Positions 37,562 to 44,891 of a stretch of DNA of 64,000 nt are shown one piece after another; within the stretch, counting starts at the first letter, position 1, and each line of letters opens with the position of its first letter. The position numbers were made by a program, and so were the translations under genes. Origin of the DNA: Bacillus sp. MM2020_1 (GTDB taxonomy: Bacteria > Bacillota > Bacilli > Bacillales > Cytobacillaceae); contig JAANMP010000005.1 in the NCBI GenBank assembly GCA_011250595.1, forward strand, positions 62,001 to 126,000, read 5' to 3'. The notes beneath the pieces are model-generated. The model was given only the letters and a program-made list of their open reading frames with translations, did not search any database and was not told where the DNA came from.

Positions 37562-38806
37562 CTATTTTTTTAAAACCTTTAGGATACTGATTGCAATAAT
37601 AATAAAAACAATTGAAAGTACAAACTGACCGATATTAAAGAGAATAGCTACATGAAAAGTTAGAGCGCAAAAGACGATCAGTACAGCGACGATAAATAAA
37701 GAAAATAACGTCGGAACAATTTTTTCATTCATCATTTCTTTCAATGAAGGAACCTTGTTTTTCCCGATTTCCTTACTATATTTATAAGTCCACCAAAGGA
37801 ATGGAACAATTTTATATAAATAACTAACAATACTTAAGACAATCCAGAGTAATAAATAGGCATAGATGAGTGGGCCGGCAAAATGGCCAACATCTTGATT
37901 CCATAACATGATAAAGGCAGCTAAATGAATTACATTTCCAAACCCAATCGCAACTAAAGCAAACCTAAATGGTTTATCAAGTGTCTTCTTCAATCTTTTT
38001 TTGATGATTATTTTTATATGCCAACTGAAAATAGAAAATCCAATCAAAAGTAATAAGAAACCAATTTTCAGAAGGATGCTGTTATTCGTAAAAAAGGAAA
38101 CAAGTGAGACGACAAGTCCGGAAAGATAAAACCCATAAACATATTTAGCTTGAACCATTGGAAAACCATGGGAAAGAGAAAACATCGGCACCATTTTATA
38201 GGAAAATCCAAAAATTAACAGTGTAAACCAGCCGGTAACTCCCATTAATAAATGTGCTTTAAAGATTGATTGATAATATTCACTGGCAAATCCTGTTTTT
38301 AAGCTATAAATTAATGTAATCCCTAAAGAAATCGTAATAAATAAACAAACAAGGGACGAACCGACAAAGGCTGTCAGAATCGTTGGTTTAGCTTGCTTAC
38401 TAAGTGTCATAAACATTTGTACTAAAAACATTAAGATTCCAAGTAAAGTTAGCACACCAGGGATGATTGCATTTTGCGGCGACCAATATAACATCACTGC
38501 AAATGAAGTAATTCCGCCAGCAGTAACGAAAAACTGGATGAAGCCAAATCTTTCATTCCAGATATTGGTTAGGAATGCGACTGGTACCAGCTGATACATG
38601 GCTCCCATTGCTGCCATCAATGCCCAGCCTAGGACTAATAAATGAGCTGAAGACCAGATAACAGGGATTCTAAAGCTCCCATCCGTCATCAATTGTCCGT
38701 TTACTAAAAGTTGAATTTGCGAAAGTACCAAGGCAAATAAACTAAAAAATATAAAAGAAATTGGAAGCTTAATATTTGTTTCACTTCCCATAGTTTGAGG
38801 AAGCAT
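37562..38806 (-). CDS. Heme-copper-oxidase/NnrS-like 12-TM membrane protein
   Basis: 414 residues with about 12 hydrophobic helices. Two helices carry the same pattern: AHLLVLGW...GAMYQLVP (about residue 49) and AHLLMGVTGW...GFSYKMVP (about 207). Further histidines occur in VIHLAAF and VGHFAGPL. These resemble heme-ligand helices of heme-copper oxidases and NnrS. Position beside NO reductase, DUF2249 and Crp/Fnr genes suggests a heme membrane protein for NO handling. It is not a standard oxidase subunit I: the CuB His-His pair was not found. Confidence 0.7.
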   Translation of the reverse strand: MLPQTMGSETNIKLPISFIFFSLFALVLSQIQLLVNGQLMTDGSFRIPVIWSSAHLLVLGWALMAAMGAMYQLVPVAFLTNIWNERFGFIQFFVTAGGITSFAVMLYWSPQNAIIPGVLTLLGILMFLVQMFMTLSKQAKPTILTAFVGSSLVCLFITISLGITLIYSLKTGFASEYYQSIFKAHLLMGVTGWFTLLIFGFSYKMVPMFSLSHGFPMVQAKYVYGFYLSGLVVSLVSFFTNNSILLKIGFLLLLIGFSIFSWHIKIIIKKRLKKTLDKPFRFALVAIGFGNVIHLAAFIMLWNQDVGHFAGPLIYAYLLLWIVLSIVSYLYKIVPFLWWTYKYSKEIGKNKVPSLKEMMNEKIVPTLFSLFIVAVLIVFCALTFHVAILFNIGQFVLSIVFIIIAISILKVLKK

Positions 38807-38820
38807 GATTGTTCACCCTC

Positions 38821-39027
38821 TTACCGGAAGATTTCAATTTTAAAGCTTCCGTCATTTTGTTCTTCTGTACGTTGTTGATAGCCTAATTCCTCTAATTGCT
38901 CATAAAGGAACATGGGCCTGCGATCATTTATGATTGTTAAAATCTCATTTTCACCCAGGGTTTCCAAAGCGGCTAAGGTTCGCATCATTGGCTGGGGCGG
39001 TTCTAAACCTCGATTATCTAAGATCAT
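38821..39027 (-). CDS. DUF2249 protein, short form A
   Basis: 68 residues. MILDNRGLEPPQPMMRTLAAL matches the DUF2249/TusA-like opening, followed by a sheet-rich tail (FKIEIFR). Function unknown, though the family recurs with NO reductase and hemerythrin genes. GAAGGAAGAAGGGTG precedes the ATG. Operon with the NnrS-like gene. Confidence 0.8.
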   Translation of the reverse strand: MILDNRGLEPPQPMMRTLAALETLGENEILTIINDRRPMFLYEQLEELGYQQRTEEQNDGSFKIEIFR

Positions 39028-39048
39028 GAATATTTCACCCTTCTTCCT

Positions 39049-39282
39049 TTAGGCTTTCTTTGTGAATGTGACTTTCCAATGCTTGGTATCAATTTCTTCT
39101 TCTTCATGCGTGAAACCTTTTGCTTTTAATACCGCGAAAAGTGGTACTGGTTTAAAAGGGGCATGGAGGATAAATATATCATTATCCTTTACTTCCTTAA
39201 TTGCCTCCATAATTTTTTGAAAGGGTTCAATTTTATTCTTTAAATCCTCGCGAACATCAAGTTCAATAATACGTTGTTCCAT
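39049..39282 (-). CDS. DUF2249 protein, short form B
   Basis: 77 residues. IELDVREDLKNKIEPFQKIM, DNDIFILHAPFKPVPLFAVL and a terminal WKVTFTKKA match DUF2249. Sequence differs clearly from the other two copies in the island. Strong AAGAGGAGA site. It lies 44 nt after the Crp/Fnr gene and is probably in its transcript. Confidence 0.82.
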   Translation of the reverse strand: MEQRIIELDVREDLKNKIEPFQKIMEAIKEVKDNDIFILHAPFKPVPLFAVLKAKGFTHEEEEIDTKHWKVTFTKKA

Positions 39283-39326
39283 CGATGTTTCATCTCCTCT
39301 TATATTATTAGTTCAAGACCTATAAT

Positions 39327-40019
39327 TTAATAAAATAATTCCTGTTGAAGCGCTTCTCGGTCTATTAAGTAAAAACCATTTTCATCCAATGTAACATAAT
39401 CTTTCTTCTTTACATGATTGATCGTCCTGCTGACAGTTTCTCTCGAAGTACCAATCATATTCGCTAGTTCACGATTGGTGAACTGAGTGGTTAGCTTATA
39501 GCGCCTCCCAACTATCTCGCCGTTAGATTTACAGAGCCTAATAAGCAGCAAAATTATTTGTTCAAAAGTATTATGGAGAACTTGTGCTTCTAATCTTCCT
39601 TGCAAATCTACTATTTTCTCTCCTAATACTTTAAATAACTTAATGCAAAGCTCTGGATAGGAAATAAGTATTTCTTCAAATTTATCTATGGGAATGACGA
39701 TGATATGTGAATCTTCCATCACCTCCGCATGAGCTGGGAAATTCCCCTTTCGGAAAAATCCGGCGTGAGGAAACATTTCACCGGGTTCAAGCACGGATAT
39801 GAGTTGCTCTTTCCCTGATTGGTCAGTTCTGCAAATCTTTATTTTTCCACTATGAATAAAGAAAACTCTGTCAAGTGGATCATCCTGCATAAAAATATAC
39901 ATCTTATGTTTATAAAAACGAGTTTGTGCAATCTTCACGATGGGCTCTAGTTCTTCTGCCGACAGTTCTTTGAAGATTGGGACAACAGATAATCTTTTTA
40001 CAATGTCCTCTTGCTTCAT
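39327..40019 (-). CDS. Crp/Fnr family regulator 2, no Fe-S cysteines
   Basis: 230 residues from the ATG at 40019 (AAGGTG 6 nt upstream). Paralogue of the regulator at 26947: both have GEMFPHxGFFRKG, PELCIKxFKVLGEKIVDLQ and LANMIGTxRETxSRT. Three scattered cysteines do not form an Fnr cluster motif. It heads an operon with two DUF2249 genes, the NnrS-like gene and DUF59, opposite norB. A box upstream of its own promoter suggests autoregulation. Confidence 0.85.
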   Translation of the reverse strand: MKQEDIVKRLSVVPIFKELSAEELEPIVKIAQTRFYKHKMYIFMQDDPLDRVFFIHSGKIKICRTDQSGKEQLISVLEPGEMFPHAGFFRKGNFPAHAEVMEDSHIIVIPIDKFEEILISYPELCIKLFKVLGEKIVDLQGRLEAQVLHNTFEQIILLLIRLCKSNGEIVGRRYKLTTQFTNRELANMIGTSRETVSRTINHVKKKDYVTLDENGFYLIDREALQQELFY

Positions 40020-40056
40020 TAACATCACCTTCGTATTAGTAATTCTGTTTGACTAA

Positions 40057-40099
40057 ATTGTAGCAGTGTTTTCAATGTAATTATGTGACCTCCGTCATA
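40057..40099 (-). promoter_or_regulatory. Crp/Fnr-type box and -10 of the crp2 operon
   Basis: TGTGA-CCTCCG-TCATA (40084-40099) matches the palindrome at 9 of 10. Reading the minus strand, TACAAT (40062-40057) is centred 32 nt from the box centre. This is the same geometry as at hcp. Confidence 0.65.
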
Positions 40100-40140
40100 G
40101 TTAATTAGTTTTTATGAAAATAATTCTCAGTCTGTACGGG

Positions 40141-40206
40141 TGTGAGAAATATCACAGGAGTTTGATGAGTTGCTTCACTGTGTGACGGTCTTGTGAAAGT
40201 TACAAT
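40141..40206 (+). promoter_or_regulatory. Perfect Crp/Fnr box and weaker second box upstream of norB
   Basis: TGTGA-GAAATA-TCACA (40141-40156) is a perfect match. TACAAT (40201-40206) is the best -10. A weaker GATGA-GTTGCT-TCACT (40164-40179, 7 of 10) lies 32 nt before it. The perfect box is 23 nt further upstream, about two helical turns. Confidence 0.65.
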
Positions 40207-40242
40207 ACGATTTGTGACAAAATATGAAAGGGTGAATTTGGC

Positions 40243-42606
40243 ATGGAGATACAACGGGGGACACCAACAACAAAAGTGGTGAAGACAAATAAAAATGCAA
40301 TGCTGAAATCAATATTAGTTATAACCATTTTACTTAGCTTCACCGTGTTACTAGTAGGCGGTTATTGGATCTTTAAGGAGCAGGCACCAAGACCTGTTGA
40401 AGTTACCAATGAAAAAGGTGACGTTTTATTTACAAAAGATACGATTATGGGCGGACAGGCAGTTTTCCAAAAGTACGGTTTAATGGATTACGGTACCGTT
40501 TTAGGTCACGGTTCTTATATGGGTCCCGATTATACAGCAGAAGCTTTAAAGATCTACACAGAAGGAATGCAGGATTTTAAAGCGAATGAAAAATACGGTA
40601 AAGACTATGCAGCATTAAATGAAGATGGAAAAGCAGTTATTAAAAATAAAGTTATAAAAGAAATGCGTAAAAATCGTTATGATAGCAAAAGCGATACAAT
40701 GGAGTTAACAAATGCACAAGCGTTTGGACTTGAAAAAGTAAGAGAGTACTATAAAGATGTATTTACTAAAGGAGACGGTTGGGGATTAAAGGCAAACCTC
40801 ATTAAAGAAGCGGACATGCCTAAAACGAATCGGGCTTATGTTGCAAAAGGTGATCAAATTACACAAATATCTGATTTCTTCTTTTGGACTGCCTGGCTTT
40901 CAAGTACAGTCCGTCAAGGTGATAAAATCACTTATACGAATAATTGGCCTTATTATGAAGATGCAGGGAATCAAGTATCGTTTTCTGCTATTTGGTGGAG
41001 CGGTGCCAGCATAACACTATTTGTATTAATGGTTGGAATTATACTGTTTATTTTCTACCGCTACAATTTTGGAATGCAGGAAGCGTATAAAGAGGGTAAA
41101 TTCCCACAGATTGATTTGCGGAAAATGCCAGTGACAAGCTCGCAAGTGAAAACTGGAAAATACTTTGTCATAGTAGCAGCATTGTTCTTTGTCCAATGTA
41201 TGTTTGGGGCGCTGCTTGCCCACTATTATATCGAACCTGATAGTTTCTTCGGTATCAAATGGATTCATGATATTCTTCCATTCAATATTTCTAAAGGTTA
41301 CCACCTACAGCTGGCTATCTTCTGGATCGCAACAGCATGGCTTGGAATGGGAATTTATGTAGCACCGCTCGTTGGCGGTTATGAGCCTAAGAAACAAGGT
41401 TTATTAGTAGATATTTTATTCTGGGCTCTGGTAGTTCTTGTTGTTGGCAGTATGGTCGGTGAATGGCTGGGTGCGAACGGCTACTTAGGAAACAAGTGGT
41501 TCTTATTCGGACATACAGGCTGGGAGTACATTGAGCTTGGACGTATCTGGCAGTTAATCTTGATTGTCGGTATGCTAATCTGGCTATTTATTGTTTATCG
41601 AGGTATCAAGGCTGGTCTGAAGAGAGAAACTGATAAAGGTGGATTAATTCACCTATTATTCTACGCAGCCATTGCGGTACCGGCATTCTATATCTTTGCC
41701 TTATTTATCAACCCTGGTACTAGCTTTACTTTCGCCGATTACTGGCGCTGGTGGATTATTCACTTATGGGTAGAAGGTATCTTTGAGGTTTTTGCTGTTG
41801 TTGTCATTGGTTTCTTATTGGTTCAACTTGGTCTAGTAACGAAAAAATCAACCGTAAGACAACTTTATTTCCAATTGATCCTGCTCTTAGGCAGTGGTGT
41901 CATTGGAATCGGCCACCATTACTATTATAATGGCTCAGCCGAAGTATGGCTGGCTCTTGGAGCAGTATTCTCGGCATTAGAAGTTATTCCATTAACCTTG
42001 TTAATCCTAGAAGCATATGAGCAATATAAGATGATGCGTGAGGGTGGAGTAGATTTCCCTTATAAAGGAACATTCTGGTTCTTAATCTCTGTCGCTATTT
42101 GGAATTTAGTTGGCGCAGGTGTACTTGGTTTCTTAATCAACTTACCGGCAGTCAGCTATTTCGAACACGGACAATTCTTAACACCAGCTCATGGACATGG
42201 ATCAATGATGGGTGTATACGGTATGTTTGCATGTGCTGTACTATTATACTCATTAAGAAACATCGTTAAACCGGAAGCATGGAACGATAAATGGTTAAAA
42301 ATCAGTTGTATCCTTTTAAACGTTGGACTTGCAGGAATGGTTTTCCTATCGTTACTTCCTGTTGGAATCATCCAAATTAAAGAAGCCTTCAATCATGGTT
42401 ATGCTGCATCACGTTCAGCATCATTCCTACAAAAGGATATTGTTCAAACATTATTAACATGGCGTGCGGTGCCTGACACCATTTTCTTAATTGGTGTAGT
42501 GATATTGTTAGTATTTTGTATTAAAGCAATCTTTAATTTACGGAAGCCAACACACAAAGAAGGTGAAAAACTTCCTGTAAAAGATTTATCACTTGATGAA
42601 GAATAA
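40243..42606 (+). CDS. norB: Quinol-dependent nitric oxide reductase (qNor)
   Basis: 787 residues, single-subunit form. An N-terminal helix and an extracytoplasmic domain of about 200 residues replace the NorC subunit; no heme c CxxCH is present. Heme and FeB ligands are visible in GYHLQLAIFW, HLWVEGIFE (His and Glu for FeB), GIGHHYYYNG and PAHGHGSMMG. Reduces 2 NO to N2O at the membrane using quinol. Divergent from crp2 with Crp/Fnr boxes between. No nitrite reductase is in the window, so the role may be detoxification. Confidence 0.95.
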   Translation: MEIQRGTPTTKVVKTNKNAMLKSILVITILLSFTVLLVGGYWIFKEQAPRPVEVTNEKGDVLFTKDTIMGGQAVFQKYGLMDYGTVLGHGSYMGPDYTAEALKIYTEGMQDFKANEKYGKDYAALNEDGKAVIKNKVIKEMRKNRYDSKSDTMELTNAQAFGLEKVREYYKDVFTKGDGWGLKANLIKEADMPKTNRAYVAKGDQITQISDFFFWTAWLSSTVRQGDKITYTNNWPYYEDAGNQVSFSAIWWSGASITLFVLMVGIILFIFYRYNFGMQEAYKEGKFPQIDLRKMPVTSSQVKTGKYFVIVAALFFVQCMFGALLAHYYIEPDSFFGIKWIHDILPFNISKGYHLQLAIFWIATAWLGMGIYVAPLVGGYEPKKQGLLVDILFWALVVLVVGSMVGEWLGANGYLGNKWFLFGHTGWEYIELGRIWQLILIVGMLIWLFIVYRGIKAGLKRETDKGGLIHLLFYAAIAVPAFYIFALFINPGTSFTFADYWRWWIIHLWVEGIFEVFAVVVIGFLLVQLGLVTKKSTVRQLYFQLILLLGSGVIGIGHHYYYNGSAEVWLALGAVFSALEVIPLTLLILEAYEQYKMMREGGVDFPYKGTFWFLISVAIWNLVGAGVLGFLINLPAVSYFEHGQFLTPAHGHGSMMGVYGMFACAVLLYSLRNIVKPEAWNDKWLKISCILLNVGLAGMVFLSLLPVGIIQIKEAFNHGYAASRSASFLQKDIVQTLLTWRAVPDTIFLIGVVILLVFCIKAIFNLRKPTHKEGEKLPVKDLSLDEE

Positions 42607-42613
42607 AATAGAT

Positions 42614-42648
42614 AAATCCGCAAAGGTCAACTTTGCGGATTTTCTTTG
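42614..42648. terminator. norB terminator overlapping a convergent gene end
   Basis: AAATCCGCAAAG-GTCAA-CTTTGCGGATTT, then TTCTTT. The convergent small gene ends inside the loop and arm. Confidence 0.85.
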
Positions 42649-42773
42649 TCCATTTTCTCATAGCATTCAAAACAATAAATCTCCTTATCCTCAGCGTGAA
42701 TTCCGTTAAAAAAGCCATCTAAGCAATAGATCTCATTACTGCAGCACTTACAAGTACCAATTAGTTCCTTCAT
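42627..42773 (-). CDS. 48-residue cysteine-rich zinc-finger-like protein
   Basis: Starts MKELIGTCKCCSNEIYCLDG and contains EIYCFECYEKMDKE. Six cysteines in CKCC, C and CFEC groupings suggest one zinc site. GGAGGT is 7 nt before the ATG. Convergent with norB. No named family recognised. A role in the NO island is inferred from position only. Confidence 0.7.
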   Translation of the reverse strand: MKELIGTCKCCSNEIYCLDGFFNGIHAEDKEIYCFECYEKMDKENPQS

Positions 42774-42811
42774 TTGTCATACCTCCAGTATAAATAAAAT
42801 CATCTGATCGG

Positions 42812-42854
42812 TGTGATACTACTCACTAAGTTTTTGTCTATGTTTTCTTATAAT
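42812..42854 (+). promoter_or_regulatory. Crp/Fnr-type box and -10 of the DUF2249 gene
   Basis: TGTGA-TACTAC-TCACT (42812-42827, 9 of 10), with TATAAT (42849-42854) centred exactly 32 nt downstream. Confidence 0.75.
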
Positions 42855-42890
42855 AAAATAGAAGTTAACAAACAAATAGGAGTGATAATA

Positions 42891-43124
42891 ATGCAAACTT
42901 ACGCAAAAGTTATCAATGTACCAGATTTTCCACCACGTGAAAAACATCCTACAATATTTAACGGCTTTGATGGTTTAGCATCAGGTGAGACAATGATGAT
43001 TGTAAATGACCATGATCCAAAACCACTTTTATATCAATTCATGATGGAAAGACCTGAACAATTTTCTTGGGAGTACCTTGAAGAAGGCCCGGAGACTTGG
43101 AAAGTAGCAATTAATAAAAAGTAA
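42891..43124 (+). CDS. DUF2249 protein, classic form
   Basis: 77 residues from the ATG at 42891 (TAGGAGTG upstream); the frame from 42813 covers the promoter and is rejected. PPREKHPTIFNGFDGL, VNDHDPKPLLYQF and FSWEYLEEGPETWKV are the family hallmarks. DUF2249 proteins commonly accompany NO reductases and hemerythrins. Third copy in the island, transcribed alone. Confidence 0.88.
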   Translation: MQTYAKVINVPDFPPREKHPTIFNGFDGLASGETMMIVNDHDPKPLLYQFMMERPEQFSWEYLEEGPETWKVAINKK

Positions 43125-43208
43125 ATTTCTATTCGTCATTTAAGCATCTTAAGCATTTTGCATATTCATTTTCCAATTAACATTCTCTTATCCCAATAAA
43201 TATATTTT

Positions 43209-43239
43209 ACAACAGAAATTCTTTCTGTTGTTTTTTTAT
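43209..43239 (+). terminator. Terminator after DUF2249
   Basis: ACAACAGAAA-TTC-TTTCTGTTGT followed by TTTTTTAT. Confidence 0.85.
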
Positions 43240-43315
43240 ACACTGAAAAGGGACCATTACCTTCTTTTCAGAATAATGTGTTAAAATTTAATTGGAATCA
43301 AGAGGGGGGATTGGA

Positions 43316-44814
43316 TTGAAGTATGCACTATTAGAAAAAGAGTTTCTAGATTATGTGAAGAAGATGGCAGCCTACAATGAAGCACTTGGATTAGTATATT
43401 GGGATCTAAGAACAGGGGCTCCGAAGCAGGGAGTTGAACAACGGTCAGAAGTAATCGGGATGTTATCATCTGAAGTTTTTAAAATGTCTACTTCGGAGGA
43501 GATGGCCGCATACATAGCTAATTTATCAAAACAGTCACTCTCCGAAAAGACGCGGAAAATCCTTGAAGAATGTAAAAAAGAATATGAAAGAAATAAAAAA
43601 ATCCCAGCTGAAGAATACAAAGAATTTGTCATTCTCCAGTCAAAGGCAGAGAGTGTTTGGGAGGAAGCAAAGGCAAGTTCGGATTTCGCCTTATTTAGTC
43701 CATATCTAGAAAAACTTGTCGAGATGACAAAGAAGTTTGTTAGTTATTGGGGTCATAATGATAATAAATATGATGTGTTATTAGACATGTACGAACCCGG
43801 AATGACTATGAAGGTTTTAGATCAAGTATTTGGTGAATTAAGAGAAAAAATAGTTCCATTGGGCAAATTTCTGCCTCTCCACATAAACCAAAGACGGATT
43901 TTCTATTTGAAAAATTCCCAAAGGAAAATCAACGTGAATTTAGTTTGAAAATCCTCGGCAAAATGGGTTATAACTTCCAAGCTGGGAGATTGGATGAAAC
44001 TGTTCACCCTTTTGCAATCGGGTTAAACCCCGGCGATGTGCGCGTTACCACAAAGTATGATGAAAATGATTTCCGAACAGCAGTTTTTGGAACCATTCAT
44101 GAAGGCGGTCATGCTTTATATGAACAAAATGTTTCTAAAAACCTGATCGGTACTCCACTATGTTCAGGAACTTCAACAGGAATTCATGAATCTCAGTCGC
44201 TTTTTTATGAAAATATCCTTGGACGAAGTTTACCATTTTGGAAAAATAACTACGACCTTCTAAAGACATATGCAAATGGTCAATTTGAACAAGTTGCCAT
44301 TGAGGATTTCTATCGAGCTATTAATGAATCTAAACCATCATTTATTAGAATTGAAGCAGATGAGCTAACTTACCCGCTCCATGTTATTATCCGTTATGAA
44401 ATTGAAAAAGGCTTATTTAATGATGAAATTGATGTGAAGGATTTACCGGAGACATGGAATGACAAGTACGAAGAGTACTTAGGCATTCGTCCTGAAAATG
44501 ATGCACAAGGAGTTCTTCAAGATGTCCATTGGGCAGGAGGAAGCTTTGGTTATTTCCCGTCTTATGCTTTAGGATATATGTATGCAGCCCAATTTAAGCA
44601 TAAAATGCTTGAAGCACTTCCAAATTTTGATCAATTAGTCGAGGAAGGGGACCTTTTACCGATTAAAGAATGGCTGACCGAAAATATTCACCAATTTGGA
44701 AAAATGAAAAAGCCGCTTGAAATCTTACACGATGTCACTGGTGAAGGCCTCAATCCGAAATATTTAATTGATTATCTATATGAGAAATATGGCAAGGTGT
44801 ATAGGTTAAACTAA
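43316..44814 (+). pseudogene. ypwA: M32 metallocarboxypeptidase (YpwA-like), frameshifted
   Basis: Two frames make one roughly 500-residue M32 protein. The first runs from TTG 43316 (GGGGGG upstream) through GELREKIVPLG and then leaves the family sequence. The other frame resumes as QISASPHKPKTDFLFEKF and continues to the end at 44814. The break is at the GGG run 43861-43863; restoring one G gives uninterrupted VPLGQISASPHKPKTD. The zinc site HEGGHALYE and the rest look intact. It is either a recent one-base deletion or a sequencing error. The family removes C-terminal residues from peptides. Confidence 0.88.
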
Positions 44815-44825
44815 AGAGAAAAGAT

Positions 44826-44864
44826 AAAAAAAGGCTCCAATCGTTGAGATTGGAGCCTTTTAGC
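44826..44864. terminator. Bidirectional terminator between M32 gene and cbaA
   Basis: AAAGGCTCCAATC-GTTGA-GATTGGAGCCTTT, with A-run and T-run flanks. Confidence 0.9.
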
Positions 44865-44872
44865 ACTGAACA

Positions 44873-44888
44873 GGGCGCTTCCGCTTTT
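44873..44888 (-). repeat. AAAAGCGGAAGCGCCC repeat fragment after cbaA
   Basis: Minus-strand AAAAGCGGAAGCGCCC, starting 3 nt past the cbaA stop. Third copy of the post-stop motif in this window. Confidence 0.6.
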
Positions 44889-44891
44889 CTT

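Noticed and set aside
26947-40019. Calling either regulator Fnr itself
   Set aside because: Neither has the cysteine cluster of Bacillus Fnr.
42813-42890. Upstream extension of the DUF2249 frame
   Set aside because: It covers the Crp/Fnr box and -10; the ATG at 42891 has a proper ribosome site and the family start.
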